From assembly GCF_000276665.1 (NCBI RefSeq), contig NW_004955404.1, forward strand, positions 30,998,749 through 31,062,748: a stretch of DNA of 64,000 nt. Reading direction: 5' to 3'. The stretch comes from Chinchilla lanigera (Eukaryota; Chordata; Mammalia; Rodentia; Chinchillidae). Positions 33,660 to 44,969 of the stretch are shown here, one piece after another; position 1 is the first letter of the stretch, and every line of letters starts with the position of its first letter. Made by a program: the position numbers and the translations under genes. Below the pieces are notes generated by a model that made no database searches, was not told the origin of the DNA, and saw only the letters and a list, made by a program, of their open reading frames with translations.

Positions 33660-33718
33660 TTGTTTAGTAAATATTTATTGAGTAGCTTGCGGTCAACATA
33701 ATGCCTGGTAAATAGCAC
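33660..33718 (-). repeat. L2 LINE fragment, antisense
   Basis: TAAATATTTATTGAGTAGC followed by AATGCCTGGTAAATAGCAC, the reverse orientation of the L2 3' end. Confidence 0.55.
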
Positions 33719-34325
33719 TCAAATTGCAAGCCACTGGATGCATCTTGAATATGTGTCCATGTTGAGGGTACCTCATACCTCTTTGAAATACAAAGTATCT
33801 GAAATAAAATTCTGTCTCTAGATAGGGTCTGGAAAGGTAGAAAATATTGTGAGCATTGCGTAAGAAAATCACGAAAATTTAGAGTAAGAAGAATACCCTG
33901 TGTTGCGGGTTTCAGAGTGGTACTTCCAATAGGGGAGGCCTTTGAGCTTGAAGTAGAAAGATGTTTATATTTAGATATGTGAAGACATAGGCCAATGTCA
34001 TCACAGGTTGAACAGATATGCAAAAGCATAAGTACAGGGTTGTGAAATATGTATGGGCAATTAGCTCCCAGCTATAGATAAAGAATAATAATGTGTGCTG
34101 AAAAGACTCCAAGAAAGAAGAACAAAAGGGGGAAGAGAGAAAATTATTAATGCAATACTAAATTTAGTATGTTTCATCTAAGGAGACTCTGTTAAGCACC
34201 TATAGGATCGAAGAACTGCTTATGCTAAGACAAGTAAACCAAGACATGTCCTTGTCTTTCTCACAATTTAGTGCTGGAGAACAATATGTGATTCAGTGTT
34301 GTTCAATGACATACACACTATGATA
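33719..34325. other. Noncoding stretch
   Basis: Antisense frames of 121 and 66 codons (33664-34029 and 33912-34112) cross this region and partly the L2 fragment. They overlap each other in different frames and match no family I know. No promoter or splice structure is visible. Confidence 0.4.
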
Positions 34326-34329
34326 AAAG

Positions 34330-34480
34330 CAGGCAAAAGGGGGGCATCTAAATTGCTTGGGTGGGACGTCAAGGAAAATATTTCAGGAAAATAAAAGAAA
34401 CTCAGACTTGAAGGATAAAATCAGGTATCATTCAAGAAAGGCAGTGTGCATCACAGAGGCCCTAAATGCAAACAGAGAGG
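34330..34480 (+). repeat. Ancient mammalian repeat, family not assigned
   Basis: The order GGGGGGCATCTAAATTG, GACGTCAAGG, AGACTTGAAGGATAAAATCAG and AGAGGCCCTAAATGC resembles a widespread old mammalian repeat that I recognise by pattern but cannot name. The downstream half of a similar repeat may be at 52,325-52,720. Confidence 0.35.
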
Positions 34481-34614
34481 TATGTGTGCAGGCAGGGAAC
34501 TGAGATTTCTTACAATTGTTGGTCAACACACTTCACCCAACATGGATTATTAGCTATAAATCCATTTAAAATTTAATTTATTAGCACTTCCTCTATAGAT
34601 AGGACATAAAATAT

Positions 34615-34662
34615 TTGTTCACTTAACAAGTATTTATTGAACCAAATTTGTCTATGTAGTGT
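34615..34662 (-). repeat. L2 LINE fragment, antisense
   Basis: TTCACTTAACAAGTATTTATTGAA-type block (shown in part) typical of the reversed L2 3' end. Confidence 0.4.
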
Positions 34663-35084
34663 TATTAGCTTTCTTCCTTCCTCCTTGACTTTTCTAATGT
34701 AGCTTTCTCTGCCTCATATGTCAGTGTCTCATTTATCTTCTCCTGCAAAATTTCTCTCCACCCATCAATGCCCAACTATTCAAAAGTCATCATTATAATG
34801 TAACCTTTACTGATATTGCAAACAAATTCTTTCTACTTCTTTTGAGCACCCAATACAGTTTCTTTGAAATCCATTGTTACACATTTTTCCTGATATAATC
34901 AGGTTTATATAGAAAATTTTATAATGGCAAATACTGTATTTTGTTATTTATTTATCCTATGTAAGACTTAAATAATGCTTTGTACCACCCTCATTTGTTG
35001 AAATACATTCACAAGATTGTTCTAAGAGTAAATAAAATATATGTGTAGTGGGTCAATATTTTTTTTTATTTATCTGCATGCTTT

Positions 35085-35290
35085 TGTATAATTACTGAAA
35101 AAATAAAACAGTAAACTACAAAACTCTTTAACATTCCTTTAAGAAATTACTTATTTGCTTATTTCTTCTAGAGAAACATTTTTTCAAACTGCTTTGAGGC
35201 TTACTAGATGCTTTGGAGATTTTCATAAACAAATCAAGTTTTCTATATTTTACCAAAAGAAAATCAGTGGTAATATGGAGCACTTTGTTA
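35085..35290 (+). repeat. Local duplication unit B
   Basis: Partner of 33350-33570. Shared blocks: GTATAATTACTGAAAA, CTCTTTAACATTCC, GGCTTACTAGATG and GGAGATTTTCATAAACA. Same orientation, about 1.7 kb apart. Confidence 0.5.
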
Positions 35291-35539
35291 AAGATGCATG
35301 TGTAATCCCTAAGGCAACTGTGAGAAATGCAAGGAAATGTATCTAAAAAGATAAGAGAACACTAATGTGACAAAAACATTTGTTTAATCCAAATGAAGCC
35401 AATACAAAGAGACAGTAAGGAAAGAAATGAAATAGAAAGCAAATATCAAAATACACTGGATAATGAGTTTAAGTACTATATCCAAGATATATTGCCAACA
35501 AGAAAGAAATTTAAATTTAGAGGTACAAATAAGTCAAAA

Positions 35540-36078
35540 GTAAAAGAAACTGAAGAATAAGTATGATAGTTCAAGTGACTATGTTAGTACAAATAATGGA
35601 CTTTAAGATAGAAATTCTCTAAATACAAAAAGATCATAATGATAATAGTCTACATAGCAGTAATAACAACTCAATTACATCTTTCTAACATATACATAAA
35701 ACAAAAATCTAAAAAATAAGTTACCCATTATAATTAGTGATTTTAATAGTTAACACTCAATAGTTAATAAAGATATCAAAAAGAAGTAGGATAAAATGCA
35801 CATCATACATATGATAATTAACAACTATTATTAATAATAAACTGTACTACTTCATTACTATATTTACTTGAAATATGCTAACAGAATAGATCTTAAATGT
35901 CCTCACTACACACATACCAAAGAAAGAGGTAAATATGTAAGGTCCTGGACATATTAATTTGATTTGATAATCATTTTACAATGTGTTCATATATAAAAAT
36001 CACCACATTGTATATGTGGAATACATACAATTATTATTTGTTAATTACACCTCAGTAAAGATAGGGGAAAAAACAAAT
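35540..36078 (+). mobile_element. L1M fragment with 3' end
   Basis: ORF2-derived A-rich sequence near 35,600-35,770 is followed by a 3' terminal block: GTCCTCACTACACACATACC, AATCATTTTACAATGTG, CATTGTATATGTGGAAT, and ATTACACCTCAGTAAAG with a short tail. This is the classic end of an old mammalian L1 (L1MA/L1M-like). Confidence 0.7.
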
Positions 36079-36083
36079 ATAAA

Positions 36084-36210
36084 TACCAAGTACGATGGTG
36101 CCTACCTGTACTCCCAGCTACTTGGAACCTAAGGCAGAAGGGTCATTTAAGCCCAGATATTTGGGGCCAGCCTGGGCAACATAGCCAGACCATATTTCTT
36201 TAAAAAAAAA
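36084..36210 (+). repeat. 7SL-derived monomer SINE (B1/Alu-like)
   Basis: TGGTGCCTACCTGTACTCCC, CAGCTACTTGGAACC, GGGGCCAGCCTGGGCAACAT, and a poly(A) tail. It resembles an ancestral monomer (FLAM/proto-B1) more than a modern B1. Confidence 0.8.
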
Positions 36211-36235
36211 TTTGTAACAATGTAGAAGACTTGAA

Positions 36236-36336
36236 GGGGCTGGGAATTTAGCTCAGCAGCAAAGCGCCTGCCTGGCAAGCACAAGGTCATGAGTTCGATT
36301 CCTGGTACCAGAAGAAAAACAAACAAACAAACAAAA
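36236..36336 (+). repeat. Young ID SINE, 10-bp target duplication
   Basis: ID body GGGGCTGGGAATTTAGCTC to GATTCCTGGTACC with a (CAAA)n tail. Direct repeats AAGACTTGAA at 36226-36235 and 36337-36346. Confidence 0.93.
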
Positions 36337-37029
36337 AAGACTTGAATAGCACTAGCAATTAATTTGATTTAGATAACATCTATAAATTACTACCAGTCAC
36401 ATGGATAGAAGACACAAATTGTCAACATCAGAAATGAAAAAGGAGTCATCATCGCAGATCCTACAAACATTAAAAGGATAATAGAAAATTATGAACAAAT
36501 TATAACCCAAAAAAAGTGTACTTAAATTCCTTAAAAGAAAAAAATTACCAAATGGTCTCAAGAAGTTTTAGAAATAAAAATATACCTATATCAAGCCAGG
36601 GAATTGGTGATTAAAAACCATCCTCAGCAAGAAAACCCTGAATGGAGAAGTCTTTGTTGGTGATTTTAAAAATTAACAGATGATAAAAATTATCTGTAAA
36701 CTTTTCAAAAAATAAAGTGGGGGGAGCACAACTCATTTTATAAACTAGCAATAACCTGACACTGAAGCAAAAACACCAAAGGAAGGCAAAATAAAAGTCC
36801 ATCCCTCACACATACAAACTTTAACAAAAATTATTAACACAATTCTATCCATACATGCACACAGGCATTATACACCTTGACCAAGCGGGGTCTTCATTGA
36901 TAATACAAGGTAGATTTAACACATGAAAACCAACTAACCCAATATGCTGCTTTAAGGGAATAAAAATAAAACCAAAATAGTCATTTCAATAGACAGAAAA
37001 ACAGATCCACTGTAACACCTAACACGATT

Positions 37030-37480
37030 ATAGACAGCTTGATAAGGCAAGAGAGATTCCATTTTTCTGTTTTTAATTCCATATTAAGAGAAGTCACTTA
37101 AAGTTCACTGAAGCTGTAGTTCACCCCAGTCACCTTGGTGAGTCGCCAACTCTGCAGAGTGGAGTCATAAAATGGGAACAGAACAGATAAGATAAATTGG
37201 GAAGTGGCCTAAAAGTTAAACTTCAATGATCATTTGGAATTTGGTTGTCTGACCTTCTGGGAGAAGTAAACATTGTGATAATTGTGACATTCTTGTAAGA
37301 TTCCCAAATATGAGGTAATGGTTACTATAGAAACCTAAAATTTACTTAACCTGAAGGTGAGGCACAGATCAGTGCAGACATCTTCTCTGACTCCTGGTTA
37401 GAGATTGCCCGTCAGCCTACTCCAATAAAGCTTTATTCATTCCTGCCTTTTTGGTTTTCTTGTGAAAGGCTTTTTTGATG
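37030..37480 (+). mobile_element. ERV-type LTR A inside L1M
   Basis: A non-L1 block whose 3' part has CCTACTCCAATAAAGCTTTA followed by TTCCTGCCTTTTTGG, the layout of an LTR R-U5 with polyadenylation signal. Upstream are U3-like sequences. Ends are approximate because I could not fix a target duplication. No coding retroviral sequence adjoins it. Confidence 0.5.
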
Positions 37481-37484
37481 AATT

Positions 37485-38192
37485 TGCTTGCTGTATTAAG
37501 CTAAGTTAGGCAGAAATATTATAGGCAATCAGACAAGGATAGGCCCTCCAAGGAGTCAGGGCAGAGGATGAGAACGCATTCCAACTGTGCTAGATGTACG
37601 TCCATTAAAGGACAGGCCTCAAGATAAAAGTGAAATGACCAGCACTACTTGCCTTTCCAAAGGATAAGCAATTTACTATAATTGATATCACCTATTCCAA
37701 TAAAGTTTAGATAGACACCAGTCACCCAAGTGGATGACCAGGACCTCCTGACTCGTTTCTTCCCCCCAAAAAGCTTGCTCATTCCGTGTACACTTGCTAC
37801 ATGACTTGCTTCCCCATTAGATCAACATTAGTTAAGCAGCTATATGTATGGGGTTTTTTTGTACCAGGAATTTAACTCAAGAACTAGCATTTGCCAGGCA
37901 GGCCCTTGTGCTGCTGAGCTATATCCCAGGCCCAAACAGCTATATGTATAATCTTATTGGTTGATCATAGTTTTGTCCCACATTATACCCACCTTGTGAT
38001 TTTACTCTATAAAACTTCCTCTGGAAAGTGGGATCCACAGCAATCCACTTTTGGATCCTCTCCTGTTTCTCAGGAGCTATCTCAATAAAGTTTTCCTATT
38101 CTTAACCTCCGTTGTTCCTTAGAAGTCATTCTTCAACTTTGGAGAACACAAACTCAGAGTAGCTGACGTCTAGCAGGTCATTTAGAAGTCCT
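37485..38192 (+). mobile_element. ERV1-like LTR B with nested ID SINE
   Basis: The 3' half has a TATA-like ACTCTATAAAACTTCC, AGTGGGATCCACAGC, CTGTTTCTCAGGAGC, then TCTCAATAAAGTTTTCC and a U5-like TTCTTCAACTTTGGAG. This promoter, R and polyA arrangement is characteristic of gamma-type LTRs. An antisense ID is inserted at 37854-37934. Ends are approximate. Confidence 0.6.
37854..37934 (-). repeat. ID SINE, antisense, inside LTR B
   Basis: A T-run, then GTACCAGGAATTTAACTC and GCATTTGCCAGGCAGGCCC, ending ATATCCCAGGCCC. It is a diverged member of the ID family. The surrounding AACAGCTATATGTAT-like sequence (AGCAGCTATATGTATGG left, AACAGCTATATGTATAA right) is a target duplication of about 13 bp. 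Confidence 0.85.
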
Positions 38193-38327
38193 ATATCAAC
38201 ATGGTGAAATTTCTAGAAGACATAGAGATAGCTTTTTGATGCCTGGAGAAAAGTAATTATTTTTATATAAAATGTAAAAACAATAAAAGAAAAAATTATT
38301 AAGTGTACTTCATCAAAACTCTTGCTC

Positions 38328-38405
38328 AGGCTAGGGTTGTAACTCAGTAGTAAAGCACTTGTCTGGTATGCCTGAGGCCCTGGGTTCAAGCCCCAGCACC
38401 ACAGA
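38328..38405 (+). repeat. Older ID SINE inside L1M
   Basis: GGGTTGTAACTCAGTAGTAA, GCACTTGTCTGGTATGCC, and GGGTTCAAGCCCCAGCACC. The body resembles B4/ID ancestral sequence more than the young subfamily. Confidence 0.75.
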
Positions 38406-38550
38406 AACATTTAACTACTTACAGATTCTTAAGAAAGACACAGATTGGTACAAAATATTTATAAATTATATATCTGACTAATGGACTTATATCCATCATA
38501 CATTGAAATTAAAGACAACTTAATAAAAATGTAAATGATCTGGACAAAAC

Positions 38551-38553
38551 ACC

Positions 38554-38586
<33 letters not shown>
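38551..38586 (+). repeat. (CA)n microsatellite
   Basis: CACACACATATACACACACA-type run within the L1M. Confidence 0.95.
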
Positions 38587-39400
38587 ACCATAAATAGCCA
38601 AAAAGCACATGAATCAATTCTTAGCATCACTGATTATTAAGGCAATAAAGGAAATCCAGTTCAAAACCACAGTAAGCTACCACCAAATATGCAACAAAAT
38701 AGCTAAAATGGCAGACTGAGGATACCAAATGTTGATATTTTTTAAATGTAGAGCAATAGAAACTCTCATAAATTGATGATAAGAAGACAAAATTTCATAG
38801 CAATTTTGAAAATGTTGGGTAGTTTATTCAAATGTTAAACATACATACACAATGGGAGACAGTAATTCTACTCATTTACCCAAGAAAAACTAAAATATTC
38901 AAAGATACAAATGTATCTTTTACACAGATGTTTGTAGCAGAATTATTCCTACTTGGTAAAAAGTAGAAACAACCAAACTGATGAATGGGTAAACAAATGT
39001 GAAATCACCATGCAATGGAATACTCATAAGCAATAAAAAGAAAAATTGCTACAATAACAAAGTATTAAGTCTCAACAGTATTATCCTAACTACCAGAAAC
39101 CAAAGACAAAGACATGCATACTATATGATTCCAATCATATAACAGTCTGCAAAAGGTAAAGCTGTAGCCAAAAAAGACAATGATAAAACAGAGCAGAGAT
39201 TCCACAGTTTGTATGGGGGGTGTAATGTTTGATAGCAAAGAAGTATAGGACTAGTTGTGACGGTGATGAATATATTCTAAATCTTTACTGTAGTGGTGGT
39301 TGTGTGGCTTTATCTATTTACAAAAAATTGCTGATTTTATTCTCTAAACATGCATTTTGCAATATTTAATTCACACCTCAATAAAGTTATTTTTCAAATA

Positions 39401-40390
39401 CGTATTGTGCTTTGAAAAACCTTAACTGAAAGCTATGTACCCTGAAAGCCAAATAATTTTTGTATATCATCATACTCTTAACAAACAGAAGAGGACTTTG
39501 TATCTTGATGAGAAAAGATGACATACAATAAATTTTACATTATGTGGAAACAATTTTACATTATGTAGAAAAATAAAGTAAAATCATTTGAAGTAATATT
39601 TGTCCATTTTGCTGAAATCTACACTCTGAAGACACAACAAAAACAAAAGCATGCTTTAAGAGGAGGTCATGTTAAGAACGTCCCTCACTGAAAGACCCAT
39701 GTATGAGAAATGGACAAGATAAAAAAAAAAAAAGTGGTGCTGGGAGCAGAGAATATCAAGATATTATTGGCATCCCAGGAAAAAAATTGAGAAGACACAG
39801 AGGAAACTAAGGGGAAAACAGAAAACTGATCACTGGAATTTGAATTACCCTGAAATTGACTTTGATTCTGGTTCCCTAAGTGAGATTGAAAGAACACACA
39901 TCCGAGGGAGTGAAAGAAAGGACAGAAGGAACGGTGCCACTCTTATAAAACCCATACACAGGAAATGGCTCCAGGATATTAGAAATGAAAATATGCAAGG
40001 GAAAGAAGTTCTGGTGCTCTAAACCAAGAAGGTCAGATATTATTCAGGACTATTCTAACATTAGTCTCCAGTTAAAATTCTATTTTCAAATCTCATCACC
40101 AAAGACTCCACAGTACATCTACTTTCTGTTATTCTGAATCACCATTGTGAATATTCTATTCCCAGTTAACAAGTCCTGGGGAGAAAAGCAAAGACCTCTA
40201 CATTATAGTCACGAAGTTGATATGAATTAAAAAGTAGAAAAAAGGTTCAGAAAGAGTTACTCACTTTTAAGGAGCTTTTAAGTATCACTTTATCCTTTCT
40301 TAGTCAAAATGTTATGATTTTTATGTATGTTGGAAGATTAAAGGGGTTTCCTCAGAGCTGGGGTGACAGAGTTTTGGAGTTAGAAGTCAA
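39401..40390. other. Noncoding stretch
   Basis: No gene. An antisense 70-codon frame at 39685-39897 and a sense frame at 39840-40022 match nothing. A short A-run occurs at 39,721-39,733. Confidence 0.4.
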
Positions 40391-40394
40391 TGGG

Positions 40395-40470
40395 TTTTTT
40401 CTTTCTTCTTTATTGGTATATGTTTGTACTCCATGAAATTAATTTTGGTACATTTATACTGTTGATAGGC
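40395..40470 (-). mobile_element. L1 3' UTR fragment, antisense
   Basis: CTTTATTGGTATATGTTTG with a T-rich left edge, similar to the terminal part of the antisense L1s at 1,430 and 8,893. Confidence 0.35.
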
Positions 40471-41088
40471 ATTACTGATCTAGTTGACAATCTATTTAAG
40501 CAATCAGCTAAATAGCTAAATCTAGAAAAAGTACAAACTTGGAAAGTCCTTTCAAATTTGCATTAAGAGAAATTGTCTGGAAGCTAGACACAAAATAGAA
40601 GTTGGCAGTTCTTTGGGACTCCCTACTTCTGTAACAAGAAGAGAGGCCAAATGTGAAATATCCCCCCAAGGGCGTGCTACCAGAATTTCCCTACTGAGGG
40701 TACAATGACATGTTACCTGTCTTACGGAGCAGTGAGTGGGAACACAGTTGTTAATGTATTTATCCATTCTTCTTCTCTACCCTTAACCAACAATATTAAA
40801 TACCCATCCAGTAAATAAGGTATTCTATTTAAATTTATTTTATTTAGTACAATGCATGTTGTTTACATTCCTTGGGTAGAGTTCATACATATACATAACA
40901 CATTTTAACTCCTTCTTTCATCCTCTTTACCTCCCTCTCCTCCCTCTTTCTCCCTTCATCCATCTCTTAATCCCCTTCCTACTTGAGAGACCTCCGTACT
41001 TCCTGTTGTCTCTCTTTTCTTTTGTTCTTTATTTATAATTTGAGTTTCTCATATAAGAGAAATGATATGCCAGTTACTCTTAGGGTTG

Positions 41089-41160
41089 GGGATGTAGCTC
41101 AGCCTCAGTGGCAAGTGCAAGATCCTAAGTTTGATTCCTGGTCCCAAAAAGAAAAAAAAA
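41089..41160 (+). repeat. Internally deleted ID SINE
   Basis: GTTGGGGATGTAGCTCAG then TCAGTGGCAAGTGCAAGATC, lacking the GCGCCTGCCTGG block. The remaining B box is TTTGATTCCTGG. It lies in the antisense L1. Confidence 0.8.
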
Positions 41161-41348
41161 AAGAAGGAGATATTTACTTTCATGTGTCTTATTTATTTCA
41201 TTTAGCATTATGGTCTTAAAGTACAACCTTTTTTCTACAAATGATTCAAGTTTGTCCTTTATGACATAGTAATACATCATTGTGTATAAATAACACATTT
41301 TCTTTATCCATTCATCTATTGATGGACATATAGGCTGCTTCCAAGATT

Positions 41349-41447
41349 TAGTAAGATCCAAAAGGCACAGTAGACATTGTGAACGCAAAAGAGACTGCTC
41401 AAAAGGAAAGAACACCTGGGATAGTGGAAAGGAGAAAAGAAGGAAGG

Positions 41448-41506
<59 letters not shown>

Positions 41507-41738
41507 GTACACACACACACACACAAGATAGCTAAGATAATTGTACTACTAATTTCTATTAGTTCAATGACAGGAACAGTTAGCACTTATATTGTTTAAT
41601 CAATTTTACATGCCTATATCTGATAATCTGAGCAACTCTTTGAAAATAACTATATGCAATATAATAACAATTAATTTCCTAAAATCTTGTTTTGAAATTT
41701 TGTATCATTTTTACTGTTTTTGTATTTTCTTTAAAAAT
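41349..41738 (+). mobile_element. Sense L1 3' UTR inserted into antisense L1
   Basis: A purine-rich 3' UTR start (GACTGCTCAAAAGGAAAG), the microsatellite, AGATAGCTAAGATAATTG, then the AATCTGAGCAAC module and tail. The interrupted host L1 reads across the site (CCAAGATTTA | GCTATTATG). Any target duplication is only about 3-4 bp (TTAG), so it may be a non-canonical insertion or the duplication was lost. Confidence 0.65.
41451..41525 (+). repeat. (AT)n(CA)n microsatellite in L1 3' UTR
   Basis: About 48 bp of pure AT dinucleotides, then ACACACATGTACACACAC. It lies at the same L1 3' UTR position as the shorter array at 8321-8371. The long antisense Ile/Tyr-rich frames across it are artefacts. 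Confidence 0.97.
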
Positions 41739-42379
41739 TAGCTATTATGAATTGTGCTACTGTACACATGGGTATGCATGTAACACTGTTATATGATATC
41801 TTTAATTCTTCAGGGAAGATATCTAGAAGGAGGATAGCTGGATCAAAAGGAAGTTCTAGTTTCTCCATACTGATTTCCATAGAGTGGTTGTATTAGTTGA
41901 CATTCCCACCAATATAGTAGAAAGTTTCCTTTTTCCCCTGCAGCCTAGCCAGTAGTTACTATTATTTGATTTCAGGATGATGGTCATTCTTTCTGAGGTA
42001 ATGAAATCTCAGTATTGTTTTGATTTGTGTTTCTGTAATGGCCAGCGTTGTTGAGCATAGGTATAGGTAAGAACTTTCTGAAAAGAACCCGAGTGCACAA
42101 GAAATAACACCAAGAATCAAGTGAGATCACATCAAATTTAAAAACTTCTGCACAACAAAAGAAATAATCAACAGAGTGAAAAGAAAACCTATAGAATGGG
42201 GGGAAAAAAATCCCAGCCATTCTTCAGACAGAGCACTGATATGTAGAACATATAAAGAACTAAAAGGAATTATGCACTCCCAAAATTAAAAAAAAAAATC
42301 GGACAAGTGAAATGAACAGAAGAATAAGTACAAATAATCAATAAATAATGCATTCTATAAATATATTTTGCCTGCATAC

Positions 42380-43150
42380 TAAACTCCAGGGTGCCAGTGA
42401 ATCAATGACAAGCTATTCACTATGCCTTAAAAGCAGTCACAAACAGTCCTGGGAAGCTGAGTCCAGATGCCTCAAGGAACTGGCCTCCACTCTTTGGTCC
42501 TTTGTGTTTTTGGTGAAAGAATTCAGACAAGACGTGTACGTAGCTATGCAGAAGTATAGGCAGGGTTCACAGTAAAGCAAAGATACAGAGAGAAGACACC
42601 TGTAAGTGAGAAGACAGACAGTGTCTCAAGGGTAGGCATCTGCTTCCCAGTGGAAGTATGAATATTCTTTATGCAAAGGAGAGTCACTCCTGGGCTCAGG
42701 CAACCATAGCCATTTTCACTGCTTCATCTATATAGTCCTATCAACATTTTCCTTGGAGGTTACTTAGGAATGATCATATCTCACTGCTGCAAAGTATCTT
42801 TCTCATTCTTTTAGGATAGTCAGTGTTCCCTCAGGATGCTTAATCATGTAAGAAACTTAGGAAAGAAAAAGTTCTAATGTTAATCCGGTCTCATCCTAAG
42901 GTGGAAGGGTCTTTAAATGAATGTTTACCTTTACACACTACACTGTAAGCCATGGCAACCAAGATTGCAGTGTACCATGTTCTGGAAATAGATGGTCCTG
43001 TCTCTCTTTGGGTCTGAGACTTAACAAATGATTATAAATGTGTTATACAATGTGGTCTTTCTTACTTAACTGTAAATGGTAAAGCATGCTGCTTTGGACT
43101 TTCTTTGTCCCTCGGGCCCACAGGTGTCTGCCTGCCTAGCAAATAGAGTT
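42380..43150 (-). mobile_element. Probable ERV-type LTR, antisense
   Basis: The plus strand carries GGTGAAAGAATTCAGACAAG and TACGTAGCTATGCAG, the reverse of U5-like sequence in which TCTGAATTCTTTC follows the promoter/poly(A) region. The flank to the right has a TATA-poor U3-like appearance. Boundaries and target duplication are not resolved, so this is tentative. Confidence 0.4.
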
Positions 43151-44001
43151 TGTTCCAACTACAAACTTTCAAGGTCACCTGAAAAGTTGTTTTACTGAGA
43201 ACTATTTCCAGTAAAAAAAACATATATGTTAAATGTTAAAACAAATTAAAATATATATTTTTTAGAATGGTCCAAGGATAAAAATATAAATTCATTTTAT
43301 TTACAGTTATAAAATATTTCACTCTGATTAGGATATTTAATAGGAAGAATGAGTGTCTCTGCTCTGTTAGAGTAAAGGGCCTGTCTTATTTGACAGGTAA
43401 GTAAGAATTTAGCATTGAACAAGGATTTGGCACTACAAGGTCATTAGTGACTATGACAAAAGAAGTTGCGGGAGAGTAGTGGAGATAAGAGCGTGACCAG
43501 AATGGAATAAGGAAATGAGAGAAGTCAGGCAGTGCTTTTCGACAGCTTCTTCAGGGCGTGTTTTTCATAAAGAAAAACAGAGAAATGAGTCAATAATTGA
43601 AGAGGAAGAGCAGAAAGAATTTCTAATGTTAGGAAATGACATTTTTAGGCTAACAGACTATTTCACTAGACAGGAAGCAGCTGATGACCCAAGACAGAGA
43701 AATTAAAAGAATGAGAGTGAAGATCCCTAAAAATCTACTAATATCCAGTGCTCAAGAGAGTCATTTGGCTTGACGTAGGACAACATTTCTCCTGCCATAG
43801 CACCTGTGCTTTACAACAATACCCCAACTTTGCACAGCCTTGTGCTATCTGCTTCATTTGGGGGTAGTGCTTTACTTTTTTTTAAGATAAGATGCCCAGT
43901 TGGTTCTCACGTGCCTCTAAAGAAGTTATCACACATGTTTAGAAATCCCACGTTCCATACACACCTGAAGTTAGTGTCTGACTGATCTTCAATACTTAAG
44001 T
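43151..44001. other. Noncoding stretch
   Basis: No gene is recognised. The 63-codon frame at 43515-43706 is Glu/Arg-rich and unassigned. Confidence 0.4.
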
Positions 44002-44111
44002 TTGGGGCTGGGGACTTAGCTCAGTGGCACAGCGCCTGCTTGGCAAGCACAAGGTCATGAGTTCGATTCCCAGTACCGGAAAAAAAAATTAAAAATAAAA
44101 AATAACAAATA
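44002..44111 (+). repeat. Young ID SINE
   Basis: Body GGGGCTGGGGACTTAGCTC to CGATTCCCAGTACCGG with an AAT-rich tail. Flanking repeats AATACTTAAGT (43991-44001) and AATACCTAAGT (44112-44122) differ at one base. Confidence 0.92.
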
Positions 44112-44122
44112 AATACCTAAGT

Positions 44123-44965
44123 AAAATGATCCTTGAGTAATCATCCAATCTGTCAAAAAGGAGTCCTTCCAACTGATTGCTCCAGAAACTATTAAAAAAA
44201 TGTCACACACAACTTGTAGTTCCCTAGGCAGAGTTACCTGAGATGGATTAAAATTCGATGCAATACTTCAAGGTATGAGAAGATATCCCATTTTTTAAAA
44301 TTGGAAGAAAATGTCACTGAACACATAAAACTGATCTGGGGGTCAACACTGACTTGAAAAAGGTTTTAATTTTTATTTTGAAAATCTTGAATAATTTAGA
44401 TATAAATGCTATTTGTAAGTGCTATATAAAACCCCTACTCTAAGTTGATTTAAAAGGTATTTCTTAGTGTCCAATTCCATGTATTTTCTCACCCATTCTC
44501 TGAGTTATACATATGTAATATACACTACTACAGTTTGGAATAAATAAAAGATTTTTATATTATTTCTAGAATAATATACTCCCTCGTTTACTTTCACTAT
44601 TGTGTTTAAGCTGTCTAACAGTTTTTAACAGTCTGCAATGACATGATTGGAAAATTGCTATAAAGAGATCTTACATAAAACTATGAATAAAAAATTAAAT
44701 TTAAAAATTAATTTACATTACATTGCTTTGAAGTTTTAGACTGAGACATTATTGGAAAGTCAAAAGCTTAATAGCTTAAACAGTTGACAGTAATGATGTA
44801 CTCTTCAATATCTATCAGTTGTTTACCTCAGAATTATTAAGGTTTCATTTAAGCAGCTACAAAAGCCTATAATTATTTCCTTATACATAAACACTTACTC
44901 AAGCCAAAAATTTTTAAAATATGGTAATTTCAAATGTCCTTATCATATTTGCACTTCTGTAACTT
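44123..44965. other. AT-rich noncoding stretch
   Basis: No gene or assignable repeat. AT-rich throughout. Confidence 0.45.
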
Positions 44966-44969
44966 ACTA

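Larger units (their letters stand above)
36343..39400 (+). mobile_element. Old L1M, split by LTRs and an ID SINE
   Basis: ORF2-derived blocks lie at 36,430-37,015 (GATCCTACAAACATTAAAAG, CATTATACACCTTGACCAAG, TCATTTCAATAGACAG). The element resumes at about 38,195 and runs to a 3' end with CAATGGAATACTCATAAGC and TTCACACCTCAATAAAG at 39,365-39,385. Two LTR-like blocks (37,030-38,190) and an ID SINE (38,328) interrupt it. Frames are broken throughout. Confidence 0.7.
40825..42345 (-). mobile_element. Antisense L1 with 5' inversion (twin priming)
   Basis: Minus-strand L1 3' UTR and ORF2 end from 40825 to 42058 (plus-strand landmarks TTGATGGACATATAGGCTGC and GATAGCTGGATCAAAAGG). From 42060 to 42345 the orientation flips to sense ORF2: GGTATAGGTAAGAACTTTCT, CAGACAGAGCACTGATATG. 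That segment lies just upstream of the 42058 end in L1 coordinates, so the two halves are the inverted and non-inverted arms of one twin-primed insertion. An ID-like SINE (41089) and a sense L1 (41349-41738) interrupt it. Confidence 0.75.

Noticed and set aside
33664..34029. 121-codon antisense frame
   Set aside because: It overlaps an L2 fragment and another antisense frame, lacks a recognisable domain, and sits in sequence with no promoter features.
41125..41586. 153-codon antisense frame rich in Ile/Tyr
   Set aside because: The run comes from the (AT)n microsatellite in an L1 3' UTR and the frame crosses several different repeats.
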